Source: Bradyrhizobium sp. 199
Lineage (GTDB): Bacteria > Pseudomonadota > Alphaproteobacteria > Rhizobiales > Xanthobacteraceae
NCBI RefSeq assembly: GCF_023073355.1
Contig: NZ_JADPJI010000008.1
Span: 310,001 to 374,000, forward strand
Reading direction: 5' to 3'
DNA: 64,000 nucleotides
A program made the translations under genes and the position numbers. The notes beneath the pieces are model-generated. The model searched no databases and was not told the origin of the DNA. It worked only from the letters and a program-made list of their open reading frames with translations. Below are positions 24,991 through 34,419 of the stretch, in pieces. How positions within the stretch are numbered: the stretch's first letter is position 1; every line of letters begins with the position of its first letter.

Positions 24991-26313
24991 TTAGCGCTTG
25001 GCCGGGGCTTCCTGGGGCGAGGCGACCAGACTCGTACGCCGTGTCTCCGGCATCACAAAGAGAATGAGCAAGAGCCCCGTCGCAGCAACGCCGGACAGCC
25101 CGATGAAGGCGGTCGCATTGCCGAACTTGTCGCTGACATAGCCTCCGAGCGCCGTGCTCAGTGCCGCGCCGATCCCGGTCGCGGTGCCGACGATGCCCTG
25201 CGCCAGGTTGAAATGGCCGCTGCCGAAAGCGACGTCGGCCACGATCAGCGGAATCATCACCGCGAACACCGCCGCGGTGATGCCGTCGAACACCTGTACC
25301 GCTACCAGCAGGTACGGATCGCGCACGGTCGCAAACAGCAGGCCCCGGATCATCAGCGCGCCGAATCCGATCAGAAGCAACGGCCGTCGGCCCCACGCTT
25401 GCGCCTTGCGGCCAACGGTCGGCGACAGCAGCGCCACGATCGCTTGCGGAACGACGATGCAAAATGCGACGAGCACCGTTGCCCATTGGCTAGACCGCGC
25501 TGTCACCGCGCTCGCCATCAGCGGCATCATCGCAGCGTTCGCGAGCTGCAACAGCAGCACGCTGAGGGCGAAAACGATGAGCGGACGCTGCCGGATCAGG
25601 TGCCAGAGATTGGTGTCGCCACGGTCTGCCGCTTCGGGCGGCATCTCGCCGTGACAACGCCTGATGTCGACCTCGTGCTCGCGGATGCGCGAGAGTGCGA
25701 TCAGGGTCGGGATTGCGAGCAGGAAGGTGACCAGGAAGACCGAGCGGCTCGACAGCAGGTAGCCCGCGGTGCCCATCACCGCTGCTGCGACGCCATTGCC
25801 AAGCGAGGCAAAGCGCGCGTTGCGGCCGAGCCGCTCGCCGATCGCGAGCGGACCGACCAGGCCAAGGCTGATCGCCGCAATCGCCGGCCCCAGCACGCAG
25901 CTTGCCGCCGCGTGCAAGGTGGCTGCGGCCACCACGACGGGGAAGATCGGCATCGCCGCATAAGCCAGCGCGCAAGCGCCGATCGTCGCGATCGCCAGGC
26001 CTGCGACCAGCCGCTCCGATTTCGCGGCATCGATGATCGCCCCGCCCGGCATCTGCCCGATCAACGCGACGATCCCGCCGATCGACAGCACGAGGCCGAT
26101 CTCGACCTGGGTCCATTTCTGGGTGGTCAGATAGACCGCGATGAAGGGACCGAATCCGGTCTGCACGTCGGCGAGGAAAAAGATGAACCAGTCGAGGCCG
26201 CGCAGGCTCTGGCGCGACGGCGCCGGAATGTCGGCGGCCGATCGCACAGCGACGTTGTCCTGTTCAACGCGGCCATCCCGGTCTGCTTGGTTCGGCTTCT
26301 TCAACAACAGCAC
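24991..26313 (-). CDS. MFS transporter
   Basis: 440 residues from a GTG start, with GGAGGG upstream. About 12 hydrophobic helices with the MFS loops (ADVQTGFGPFIAVYLTTQKW near the first helices). A basic, asparagine-containing N-terminus precedes helix 1. The final residues are cytoplasmic and basic. It lies in the same direction as the PRC-barrel, debranching and ABC genes; the gap to PRC is only 22 bases, so it may end that operon. The LSIGGIVALIGQMPGGAIID motif after helix 2 is typical MFS loop 2-3. Substrate cannot be inferred. Confidence 0.87.
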   Translation of the reverse strand: MLLLKKPNQADRDGRVEQDNVAVRSAADIPAPSRQSLRGLDWFIFFLADVQTGFGPFIAVYLTTQKWTQVEIGLVLSIGGIVALIGQMPGGAIIDAAKSERLVAGLAIATIGACALAYAAMPIFPVVVAAATLHAAASCVLGPAIAAISLGLVGPLAIGERLGRNARFASLGNGVAAAVMGTAGYLLSSRSVFLVTFLLAIPTLIALSRIREHEVDIRRCHGEMPPEAADRGDTNLWHLIRQRPLIVFALSVLLLQLANAAMMPLMASAVTARSSQWATVLVAFCIVVPQAIVALLSPTVGRKAQAWGRRPLLLIGFGALMIRGLLFATVRDPYLLVAVQVFDGITAAVFAVMIPLIVADVAFGSGHFNLAQGIVGTATGIGAALSTALGGYVSDKFGNATAFIGLSGVAATGLLLILFVMPETRRTSLVASPQEAPAKR

Positions 26314-26335
26314 AGGCGGTCAGCCCTCCCGCACC

Positions 26336-26854
26336 TCACTGGATCACTTGCAGCGGTTGTAGACTGCCGGACGCGCCGAGCACGACGATCGGCGTGTCTT
26401 CCTTGTATTCCGGCGCGGCCGCGACCTGCGCCTTGGTCAATTCCAGCGTGATGCTGTCCTTCTTGTTGGCGATCTTGCCGAACCGCAGCGCATTCCAGTC
26501 CACCACGATCTTGCGGCTGCCGACGCCGAGGAAGCCGCCGAAATCGATCGCGGCGGCGCGGACATGGCCGGCGCGATCGACGATCACATCGACGATGCGG
26601 CCCATGTCCTCGCCGGCGGCACTGCGCACGTCGCGGCCGAGTACGCCGTGGGCCTCGCTGGCGCCGATGATGGTCACCGACGGCGGCGGGGCGGCGTCCT
26701 TCGGCGTGACGGGCACGGTCGAAGCCGGCGGCTGCGTCGCCGGCGCATTCGCCTCACTCGCGCCTGTGGACGGCTCGTCTGCGGCACGCGAGGTCGCCAC
26801 CGCCAGATTCGCGACGATGGCCATGCCAACAATCAGTGCTCCGATCACACGCAT
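26336..26854 (-). CDS. Secreted PRC-barrel domain protein
   Basis: 172 residues. Signal peptide MRVIGALIVGMAIVANLAVA, then an Ala/Thr/Pro-rich linker, then a PRC-barrel at about 75-150: GRDVRSAAGEDMGRIVDVIV, VRAAAIDFGGFLGVGSRKIV and a VDWNALRFG strand. PRC barrels bind proteins or RNA and occur in photosynthetic reaction centres and RNA-processing factors; secreted versions in Rhizobiales are poorly understood. GGAGGGCGTC precedes the ATG. It is 20 bases downstream of the debranching-enzyme gene and probably co-transcribed. Confidence 0.87.
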   Translation of the reverse strand: MRVIGALIVGMAIVANLAVATSRAADEPSTGASEANAPATQPPASTVPVTPKDAAPPPSVTIIGASEAHGVLGRDVRSAAGEDMGRIVDVIVDRAGHVRAAAIDFGGFLGVGSRKIVVDWNALRFGKIANKKDSITLELTKAQVAAAPEYKEDTPIVVLGASGSLQPLQVIQ

Positions 26855-26874
26855 GACGCCCTCCTTGCGCGCCG

Positions 26875-29079
26875 CTAGCGCGCCAGCACGATCGAGACCT
26901 GAATCCGGCCGCGCGTGCGCAACACCTCCAGCGCCACGTCGTCGCCGTGGCGGCTGACGCGAAGATCGACGCTGGATTCGCCCAGGCGCAAGTCGCGCAG
27001 GATCACCTCATTGAGGAACGTCGGCAGATGCGGGTTGCGCAGACGAATTTCGCCGCGCACCACGTCGAACTCGAGGCCGAGGGCCGCTTCCAGCAGCGTG
27101 AACGGCGTCGCGCTGGCCCAGGCCTGAGGCGCGCAGGCGACCGGATAGAGCGTCGGGCCGCGCCGCTTCTCGCGCCGGAAGCCGCAGAACAATTCGGGCA
27201 ACCGGCGCAGATCCATGTAGGTCGCCGCGTCGAACAGTCCCTTGAAGACATGCGCCACCGAGTGCTTGAGGCCGTAGCGCGCAAAGCCGAGCGCGATCAG
27301 CGCGTTGTCGTGCGGCCAGATCGATCCGTCGTGATAGGACATCGGGTTATAACGCACCTCGCCTTGCGCGACGGTGCGGATGCCCCAGCCCGAGAAGAAA
27401 TGGGGCCCCATCAGATCGGCTGCGACGAGGCGGGCGCGATTCTCGCGGATCATGCCGCTGAACAGGACCTGACCGGCGTTCGAGGTCCGCACCTTGCACG
27501 GCTGCTTCTTGCCATCGAGCGCGAGTGCATAGGTGCCGAGCTCCTCGCACCAGAACGCCGCCTCGAACCGTTCGGCCAGCGCCTTGGCCTCGGCCTCGAG
27601 CTTGCGCGCACGGTCCGGCTTGCCGAGCCGCAAGGCGCAACGGGCGGCGAGCTGCTTTGCGGCGTAGACGTAGCCCTGGACTTCGGCGAGCGCGATATTG
27701 CCCTCCGCGAGCTGGCCGTCGGCGTGGAAGATCGCGTCGTATGAATCTTTCCAGCCCTGGTTGGCCAGCCCCTTTTCCGTCGCGCGCTGGTATTCGACGA
27801 AGCCGTCATTATCCGGGTCGCCGGGACCGTCGATCCAGGCCAGCCCCGCCTCGATGGCCGGCCATAGCTCGATCAACGTGGCCTCGTCTCCGGTGCGTTC
27901 GAAATAGCTTCCGGCGAGCAGGATGAACAGCGCGGTCGAATCCACGCTGCCGTAATATTGTGAGAACGGCACCTCGCGCAGCGCGGCCATCTCGCCGCCG
28001 CGCATCTCGTGCAGGATCTTGCCCGGCGCGGCATCGGCGAGCGGGTCGATCGCCTTCGCCTGAAAATGCGCAAGCCGCCGCAGCACGCCCTTGGCGATCC
28101 GCGGATCGACCCACAGCATCTGCAGCGCGGTGATCAGGCCGTCGCGGCCGAACGTCGTCGAGTACCAGGGAATGCCGGCATAGGGATAACGTCCCTGCGG
28201 TGTCTCCGTCATCAGCATGTTGAGGTCGGCCATGGCCTGGCACAGCACCTCGTTGAAGATGTTGTTGGAGGTCTCGATGCTGGCGGCGCCCATTGTAGAC
28301 TGGCGCATCTCGCGGCGATGGGCGAGCAGGCCGCTGAAGAAGCGCGCAGGCTTCTCCGCAATCGGCCGGTTGCAGGACACGGCCACAAACAGCGATTCCG
28401 ATTCATGCGGATCCAGTTCGATCTGCCAGGTCGCGGCATTCACCGACAGCCGCGTCGGGCGCGGGTCGAAATGCAGCCCCGTCGTGCGCTCGGCGTCATC
28501 GAGACCGCGATATTCGAACAGCACGTCGGTCGGCCCCAGCAATTTGCTCGTGCCGGTCCCGCGGCGCGGGCGACGCTCGCCGCGGACCTCGAACAGATCG
28601 GCAAAGTCGTTGTCGAACAGCAGCGTCAGCTCGAAGCTGGCGCGCGCGCCGCCGTGGTTCTGCACGCCGATGCGCTGATAAGCCGTGCCGCGCCACAGGA
28701 AGATCGTGCGCACGATGTGCAGCAGGTCCTTCTGAAGCACCAGGCGGCCCTGACGATAGATGTCCGGATTGGTCAGATCGACCGTCAGCGCCGAATTGTC
28801 GTCGCGCAAATTGGAGCCCAGCAGCAGCGGCTGGAGATCGTCGAGCACGAGCTCCAGCCGCGCCAGATAGCGCGTGTCGTAGTGAAACAGGCCGTCCGGC
28901 CCGCCGGCGGAGGCGCCGATGTCGCCGTGGCTGTCGAGCACGATGAACATGTCGTCGTGCTTGAGGGACCGCCGCGGCCGAGCCGACGGCCCGGTCATCG
29001 GGATATAGAAAGGTTGCTCCGCGACCTGTTGCGGGGTCCGCGTCACGGGACCGAGTTGGGCTACGGCTTCGGCCGACAT
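26875..29079 (-). CDS. Amylo-alpha-1,6-glucosidase (glycogen debranching-type)
   Basis: 734 residues. The N-terminal 230 residues match the debranching-enzyme N-domain (GASAGGPDGLFHYDTRYLAR). The remainder is the (alpha/alpha)6 barrel with PYAGIPWYSTTFGRDGLITA near 305-325 and PMSYHDGSIWPHDNALIALG near 575-595, giving the carboxylates used for glucan hydrolysis. No signal peptide, so cytoplasmic. It would trim alpha-1,6 branches in glucan. Start ATG at 29079 with AGGGGAGCAGCTC upstream. It sits with a PRC protein, an ABC exporter and a GT4, suggesting a glucan-related unit; the exact polymer is not evident. Confidence 0.9.
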   Translation of the reverse strand: MSAEAVAQLGPVTRTPQQVAEQPFYIPMTGPSARPRRSLKHDDMFIVLDSHGDIGASAGGPDGLFHYDTRYLARLELVLDDLQPLLLGSNLRDDNSALTVDLTNPDIYRQGRLVLQKDLLHIVRTIFLWRGTAYQRIGVQNHGGARASFELTLLFDNDFADLFEVRGERRPRRGTGTSKLLGPTDVLFEYRGLDDAERTTGLHFDPRPTRLSVNAATWQIELDPHESESLFVAVSCNRPIAEKPARFFSGLLAHRREMRQSTMGAASIETSNNIFNEVLCQAMADLNMLMTETPQGRYPYAGIPWYSTTFGRDGLITALQMLWVDPRIAKGVLRRLAHFQAKAIDPLADAAPGKILHEMRGGEMAALREVPFSQYYGSVDSTALFILLAGSYFERTGDEATLIELWPAIEAGLAWIDGPGDPDNDGFVEYQRATEKGLANQGWKDSYDAIFHADGQLAEGNIALAEVQGYVYAAKQLAARCALRLGKPDRARKLEAEAKALAERFEAAFWCEELGTYALALDGKKQPCKVRTSNAGQVLFSGMIRENRARLVAADLMGPHFFSGWGIRTVAQGEVRYNPMSYHDGSIWPHDNALIALGFARYGLKHSVAHVFKGLFDAATYMDLRRLPELFCGFRREKRRGPTLYPVACAPQAWASATPFTLLEAALGLEFDVVRGEIRLRNPHLPTFLNEVILRDLRLGESSVDLRVSRHGDDVALEVLRTRGRIQVSIVLAR

Positions 29080-29139
29080 GAGCTGCTCCCCTGCGCTTGT
29101 TTCAAGAAACGCGACCGACTCGAGAACGCGACTGTTGGT

Positions 29140-30903
29140 TTACGCGGCGGCCTGCGCGAGGCGGCTCATTTCCTGCGTGACCAGCTCACGATAGGGCCCG
29201 TGGCCCTGCATCAGGCGTTCGGGCGAGCCGTCTTCGATGATCTTACCATTCTTCAAAACCACCACGCGATCAAAATTGCGCAGCGTAGCCAACCGATGCG
29301 CGATCGCGATCACGGTACGGCCGCGCATCAAGCGCGACAACGCCTCGCGGATCGCCTCTTCCGACTCGCTGTCGAGCGCCGCGGTGGCCTCGTCCAGCAG
29401 CAGGATCGGCGCGTCCTTCAAGAACGCGCGCGCGATCGCGATGCGCTGGCGCTGGCCACCCGACATCTTGACGCCGCGGTCGCCGACCATGGTATCGAGC
29501 CCTTCAGGCAGGCTGTCAATGAAGTCGCAGCGCGCCGCGATCGCCGCGCGCAGCACCTCGTCGTCGGTCGCGTTCGGGCGGCCGTAGCGGATGTTCTCGC
29601 GGATCGACCGATGGAACAAGGAGATGTCCTGCGGCACGACGGAGATCGCCTCGCGCAGGCTCAGCTGCGTGACCTTCGAGATGTCCTGTCCGTCGATGGT
29701 GATGCTGCCCTCGTCGGTATCGTAAAAACGCTGCAGCAGCGTGAACAGCGTCGATTTTCCGCCGCCGGACTGGCCGACCAGGCCGACGCGCTGGCCGGGT
29801 TGCAAGCGAAGGCTGAAGCGCTCGAAGATCTTCTCGCCGCCGGGATAGCCGAAGGTGACATTGTTGAACGCGATGGCCGCACCGCTCTTCACCAGCGGCT
29901 CCGCCTCGGGGTGATCGCGCAACTCGTGCGGCACCAGCAGCGTGGCGATCGCCTCGGTCAGACGTGCGACGTGCTGGGTGACGTCGACCAGCGCCACCGC
30001 GAGATCGCGCGTGGCGCTCAGGATGGAGATACCAAGCGTACAGACCAGCACGACATCGCCGGTGGTCGCTTCGCCCCGCTGCCAGAGCGTGACTGCCCAG
30101 GCCATCAGCGCAATCGTCAGAAGCACGGTCACTGCGGCATGCAACAACCGCAGCTTTTCCAGATAACGCAGGCTGCGGCTGCGCGCGGTCAGCTCCCGGC
30201 TCACCGTCGCGTCGAACCGCTCGTGCTCGTGGCCGATGCCGCAGAAGGCCCGCACCAGGGGCATGTTGCTGATGACGTCGATCATCTCCCCGTCGACCAC
30301 GGCGGCCTTGTCGGCGAAGTCGTCGTGCAGCGGCTTGCCCGCGGCAGCGAGACGGAACATCGCAATCACCATGCCGCCGGCAATCACGATCAGGCCAAGC
30401 GCCATGTAAGGACTGACGGTTCCAATCAAGGCGATTGCCGCAATTGTGGCAACGCAGGGCGGCAACACATTCCAGACGAACATGTTCTCGACCGTGAACA
30501 CCGCGTTCGACGTCGCGGTGATGCGGCTGGTCAGCATGCCCGGCATCCGGTCGGAGAAGTAGCTCGGTGCGTGCCCGGTCAGATGACGAAATATGTCGCG
30601 TCGTAAATCACCGGTGACACGAACGAAGGTGAAACTCGCCGTCCAGCTCGCGATCCGCCACAGGAAGTTGTCGGCGGCAATCAGCGACATGAGCAAAATG
30701 AATGCCAGCCATACGTTACCCCCATGTGATGGTCCCGCGGAGAGGCTGTCGACCAACGACTTGACGCCGTATTGCGTGCCCACGGAGCAGGCAACGGCTG
30801 CCACCACTGCAACCAGGATCACCAGATGCGACGCAAGGCGACGTCGAAGATAGCGCAAGACAAAGGCAAATGGCCTGCGTGCGTATCCGGAAAGCTGATC
30901 CAT
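29140..30903 (-). CDS. ABC transporter, fused permease and ATPase (exporter type)
   Basis: 587 residues: six membrane helices in the first 310, then the ATPase. Walker A GQSGGGKSTLF, Q-loop SVVPQDISLF, signature MSGGQRQRIAIARA, Walker B ILLLDEATAAL and the H-loop IAIAHRLATL are all intact. Half-transporters of this form work as homodimers exporting lipids, peptides or glycoconjugates. It starts 60 bases upstream of the debranching gene on the same strand. GGGGCG precedes the ATG. Substrate unknown; the neighbourhood hints at a glycan or glycolipid. Confidence 0.92.
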   Translation of the reverse strand: MDQLSGYARRPFAFVLRYLRRRLASHLVILVAVVAAVACSVGTQYGVKSLVDSLSAGPSHGGNVWLAFILLMSLIAADNFLWRIASWTASFTFVRVTGDLRRDIFRHLTGHAPSYFSDRMPGMLTSRITATSNAVFTVENMFVWNVLPPCVATIAAIALIGTVSPYMALGLIVIAGGMVIAMFRLAAAGKPLHDDFADKAAVVDGEMIDVISNMPLVRAFCGIGHEHERFDATVSRELTARSRSLRYLEKLRLLHAAVTVLLTIALMAWAVTLWQRGEATTGDVVLVCTLGISILSATRDLAVALVDVTQHVARLTEAIATLLVPHELRDHPEAEPLVKSGAAIAFNNVTFGYPGGEKIFERFSLRLQPGQRVGLVGQSGGGKSTLFTLLQRFYDTDEGSITIDGQDISKVTQLSLREAISVVPQDISLFHRSIRENIRYGRPNATDDEVLRAAIAARCDFIDSLPEGLDTMVGDRGVKMSGGQRQRIAIARAFLKDAPILLLDEATAALDSESEEAIREALSRLMRGRTVIAIAHRLATLRNFDRVVVLKNGKIIEDGSPERLMQGHGPYRELVTQEMSRLAQAAA

Positions 30904-31175
30904 ATGGCTATCGCCCCGTTATGCTGGTTTTTGTTTTGTTACTGACCGACTGAACATCGACCGTGCGCCGGGGTTCCCGGCCGAGCGATCACGACATGCA
31001 GATGCGGACGATGTGAGAAGAGGTGATGGCATCATCGCGGCCGCGCTGCACTGTGTCGAAGAAGTAACGTTCGCAGGAAGGAACTTCGCAACTGCGGGAA
31101 CGTTCCTTTGTTTGGCGTGCCGGTGCCGTACTGGCGGGGGTTTACAACTTTCATGATCGCAGAGGAGATGGTGAG

Positions 31176-32246
31176 ATGCGCATCGCGCAGGTAGCTCCGT
31201 TGACGGAGGCTGTTCCACCCAAGCTGTATGGCGGCACCGAGCGGGTGGTGCATTGGTTGACGGAAGAGTTGGTGGCGCTCGGGCACGACGTGACTTTGTT
31301 CGCCAGCGGCGATTCTCAGACATCAGCCAAGCTGGACGCGCTGTGGCCCCGGGCGCTCCGTCTCGATGGGTCCGTGCGCGATCCCAACGCGCTACACATG
31401 GTTCTGCTGGAGCGCGTGCGGCAGAAATGTGACGACGAGGAGTTCGATTTCCTCCACTTCCATCTCGACTATTACCCCTGGTCGTTGTTCCACCGGCAGC
31501 CGACCCCCTTCCTGACCACGCTGCACGGCCGGCTCGACCTGCCGGAGCATCAGCCGGTCTTCAACACCTTCTCCAAGATGCCGGTGATCTCGATCTCGAA
31601 TGCGCAGCGGCGGCCGGTACCGCAGGCGAACTGGGTGCAGACGATCTATCACGGCCTGCCGGAGAACCTGCTGACGCCGAAGGTTGCGAAACAGGAATAT
31701 CTCGCCGTGCTCGGCCGCATCGCGCCGGAGAAGGGCGTCGACCGCGCCATCAAGATCGCGACCCATTGCGGCATTCCGCTGAAGATCGCGGCCAAGGTCG
31801 ATCGTGCCGATCAGGATTATTACGACGAGCTGATCCGGCCGATGATCGAGAACAATCCCCTGGTAGACTTCATCGGCGAGATCGGCGATCACGAGAAGTC
31901 GGACTTCCTGAGCGGCGCGCTCGGACTTCTGCTGCCGATCGACTGGCCGGAGCCGTTCGGCCTCGTGATGATCGAAGCCATGGCCTGCGGAACGCCGGTC
32001 GTCGCCTTCAACCGCGGTTCGGTGCCGGAGATCATCGACGACGGCCTGACCGGCTTCATCGTCGAGGACGTCATCAGTGCGGCGGGGGTCGTCAACCGCC
32101 TTGCGCAGCTCGACCGCACCGCGATCCGCAAGCAGTTCGAGACGCGCTTCACGGCGCGGCGCATGGCGCTGGACTATCTCGCCGCCTACCGCGGCCTCGC
32201 CGAGCAACAGGCGCCGCGGATCAAGCTGGTGAGCAGCGCGGAGTAA
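31176..32246 (+). CDS. Glycosyltransferase family 4
   Basis: 356 residues, GT-B fold. The N-terminus MRIAQVAPLTEAVPPKLYGG is the characteristic GT4 acceptor domain, followed by LTTLHGRLD. The donor site contains LGRIAPEKGVDRAI and WPEPFGLVMIEAMACGTPVV with GSVPEI. AGAGGAGATGGTGAG precedes the ATG. It is divergent from the ABC exporter with 270 bases between the starts. Enzymes of this kind transfer sugars to lipid or glycan acceptors at the inner membrane face. The donor is probably a nucleotide sugar; acceptor unknown. Confidence 0.9.
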   Translation: MRIAQVAPLTEAVPPKLYGGTERVVHWLTEELVALGHDVTLFASGDSQTSAKLDALWPRALRLDGSVRDPNALHMVLLERVRQKCDDEEFDFLHFHLDYYPWSLFHRQPTPFLTTLHGRLDLPEHQPVFNTFSKMPVISISNAQRRPVPQANWVQTIYHGLPENLLTPKVAKQEYLAVLGRIAPEKGVDRAIKIATHCGIPLKIAAKVDRADQDYYDELIRPMIENNPLVDFIGEIGDHEKSDFLSGALGLLLPIDWPEPFGLVMIEAMACGTPVVAFNRGSVPEIIDDGLTGFIVEDVISAAGVVNRLAQLDRTAIRKQFETRFTARRMALDYLAAYRGLAEQQAPRIKLVSSAE

Positions 32247-32304
32247 ACTCTCGTGTCCCGGACGCGCTGCAACGCTCTTGGCGTTACGGCGCGTCGCCAG
32301 CCCC

Positions 32305-34233
32305 CTACCTCACCACCGCCCGCTTCGGCTCGACGATCTCGAACATCCGCGGAAACTCGTCCATCAGGCCCATCAGCTCGGCGAGCTTCATTGGGTTGCC
32401 TGACAGCTTGACCTTGCCGGCTGCGACGGCTTCCGGAAAGCTCGTCAGCTTGGCGATCACCTCGTCGAGCGTGGAGCGCGCCAGCGTGAAGCTGCCATCG
32501 GCGCCTTCCGCCTGCACGCCCCCGGTGTAAGTGAGCGCGCAGTTCTCCAAATTGAGCACGAAGGTCTCGCCGGTGTCGGAGAAGCTCCAGTTCAAGACGA
32601 TGTGCTTGCCTTCCGCCCTTGGGCCGTTGAGGCGAATGCCCAGCACGTCCCAGAGCTGGGAGGTGCGCAGCGCGGCCAGCGTCTCGCGCGGCATTGGCGG
32701 GCGAGCCGGCACCTTCGGCATGCCCTGGCGCAATTCCTGCGCGCCGAACAGATAGGCGTTGCGCCAGGTCGCGCTCTCGGCGGTGTAGCCGAGCTGTTCC
32801 AGCGTGTCCGCGAGCAGACCGCGCGCGGCCGCATTGTCGGGCTCGGCGAAGACGAGATGGCCGAGCACCTGGGCGACGAAGCGAAACTCGCCCTTGTCGA
32901 AATCGCTGCGCGCCCGTGCCAGGATCGCATCCGCGCCGCCCATATACTCGACATACTTCTTGCCTGACTCCACCGGCGGCAGCGGATCGAGATTGACTGG
33001 ATTGGCGTCGTACCAGCCGAGATATTTCTGATAGATCGCCTTCACATTGTGCCGGATGTGGCCGTAATAGCCGCGGCCGTGCCAGGCACCTTCCAGGCTT
33101 TTCGGCAGCCGGATCGTCTCGGCGATCTCGGCTGCGGTGAGGCCGTGATTCATCAGGCGGATGGTCTGGTCATGCGCGAATTTGTAGAGGTCGCGCTGCT
33201 GCCGGATCATCGTGCCGATACGATCGGCCCCCCATACCGGCCAGTGATGCTGGCCGCACATCGCCTCGGCCTTGCCGTCCCAGAGCTGCAACGCCTCGTT
33301 CAGATATTTCGACCAGGCCAGCGCGTCGCGCACGTCGGCGCCGCGGAACGGCAACAGATTGTGGAAATTGTGCGTGCAGTTCTCGGCAAGGTTCAACAGC
33401 TTGTAGCGCCGGATGAAGAAGTGCATCTCCGCCGGCGCCTCACTATTCGGGGCCATCTGAAATTCGAACTCGACGCCGTCGATGACGCGCCTGTCCCCGG
33501 TCGCCATGATCAGATCTGTGGGGCGCAGCAGCGCGACCGATCCTGCCGCCATCGACTTGCCGAGACCGCAATCGACCTGTCCCCGCGCGCCCTTGGCGAG
33601 CAGCGGCCCGAACTGGTACTGCGCCCGGCGCAGCATTGCGGGTCCCGCAATGATGTTCTCGGAGACGGCATGCTCCATGAACAGGTTCGGCGCGATGATC
33701 GGCACGCGGCTACTTGCCAGCGCGTCCTCCTCCAGCACGCCACGGGCGCCGCCCCAATGGTCGGTGTGGGTGTGCGTGAAAATGACGGCCGCAACCGGCC
33801 TCGAACCTCGATGCCTGAAATAGAGATCGAGCGCGGCGCGGGCACCCTCGATCGAGGTCAGGGTGTCGACGACGATGACGCCGTTGTCGCCCTCGATCAG
33901 CGTCATGTTGGCGATGTCGAGTCCGCGCACCTGGTAGACGCCGGGCACGACCTCGAACAGGCCGTGCTGCATGTTGAGCCGCGACTGTCGCCACAGGCTC
34001 GGATTGACCGTGGGCGGCGCCTCTTCAGTGGACAGGAAGCCGTAAGGCGCGAGACTCCAGACCGTCCGCCCCTGCGCGTTCGTGATCTCTGCATTCTCGA
34101 TCGTGCCGAGAAAGCCACGCGCGGCATCATCGAAATCCCGCGTGTCGGAAAACGGCAGCGCGTTCAACATGGCTTGTTGCTGCGCGATGACAGAGGGTGT
34201 CGCGTCCTTGGGTTCGCTGGTGTGCTCGGTCAT
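32305..34233 (-). CDS. Type III alkyl sulfatase-like metallo-beta-lactamase protein
   Basis: 642 residues from ATG 34233 (GGAGGAGCAAGC); the open frame upstream to 34401 runs through a repeat and is rejected. The MBL zinc motif is VIFTHTHTDHWGGARGVL near 190-207, with later metal ligands in AENCTHNFHNL and GQHHWPVWG. The dimerisation region (about 420-520) and C-terminal SCP2-like domain (about 530-640, LNWSFSDTGETFVLNLENC) match SdsA1-type alkylsulfatases. Those cleave alkyl sulfates to alcohol and sulfate. Unlike SdsA1 there is no signal peptide, so it acts in the cytoplasm. A TRAP uptake system lies directly upstream. Confidence 0.9.
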   Translation of the reverse strand: MTEHTSEPKDATPSVIAQQQAMLNALPFSDTRDFDDAARGFLGTIENAEITNAQGRTVWSLAPYGFLSTEEAPPTVNPSLWRQSRLNMQHGLFEVVPGVYQVRGLDIANMTLIEGDNGVIVVDTLTSIEGARAALDLYFRHRGSRPVAAVIFTHTHTDHWGGARGVLEEDALASSRVPIIAPNLFMEHAVSENIIAGPAMLRRAQYQFGPLLAKGARGQVDCGLGKSMAAGSVALLRPTDLIMATGDRRVIDGVEFEFQMAPNSEAPAEMHFFIRRYKLLNLAENCTHNFHNLLPFRGADVRDALAWSKYLNEALQLWDGKAEAMCGQHHWPVWGADRIGTMIRQQRDLYKFAHDQTIRLMNHGLTAAEIAETIRLPKSLEGAWHGRGYYGHIRHNVKAIYQKYLGWYDANPVNLDPLPPVESGKKYVEYMGGADAILARARSDFDKGEFRFVAQVLGHLVFAEPDNAAARGLLADTLEQLGYTAESATWRNAYLFGAQELRQGMPKVPARPPMPRETLAALRTSQLWDVLGIRLNGPRAEGKHIVLNWSFSDTGETFVLNLENCALTYTGGVQAEGADGSFTLARSTLDEVIAKLTSFPEAVAAGKVKLSGNPMKLAELMGLMDEFPRMFEIVEPKRAVVR

Positions 34234-34261
34234 GCTTGCTCCTCCGCGAAGGTCTTCTCTT

Positions 34262-34411
34262 CCCTTCTCCCCTTGTGGGAGAAGGTGGCGCGAAGCGCCG
34301 GATGAGGGGTATATCTCCGCGAACGCAACGAGAGTTGGGCGAGCGGAGAGAGACCCCTCACCCGTCTCGCCGCTACGCGGCGAGCCACCCTTCTCCCACA
34401 AGGGGAGAGGG
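34262..34411. repeat. Large interspersed palindrome (CCCTTCTCCCCTTGTGGGAGAAGG type)
   Basis: CCCTTCTCCCCTTGTGGGAG on the left is matched by inverted CTTCTCCCACAAGGGGAGAG on the right, with inner arms GCGCGAAGCGCC...GAGGGGT and CCCCTCACCCG...GCTACGCGG. It fills the gap between the fused TRAP permease and the alkylsulfatase genes. It is an abundant Bradyrhizobium element. Confidence 0.85.
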
Positions 34412-34419
34412 TTAAGCAG

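Noticed and set aside
28009..30606. An 865-codon open frame on the plus strand across the debranching and ABC genes
   Set aside because: It is antisense to two well-supported genes, its translation is arginine/histidine-rich with no family, and high-GC DNA gives such shadow frames.
33049..34305. A 418-codon plus-strand frame opposite the alkylsulfatase
   Set aside because: Shadow frame; the sulfatase on the minus strand has all catalytic motifs.
34262..34411. Possible CRISPR-like or insertion-sequence end
   Set aside because: It is one imperfect palindrome without direct-repeat arrays, spacers or transposase; it fits the interspersed repeat class.
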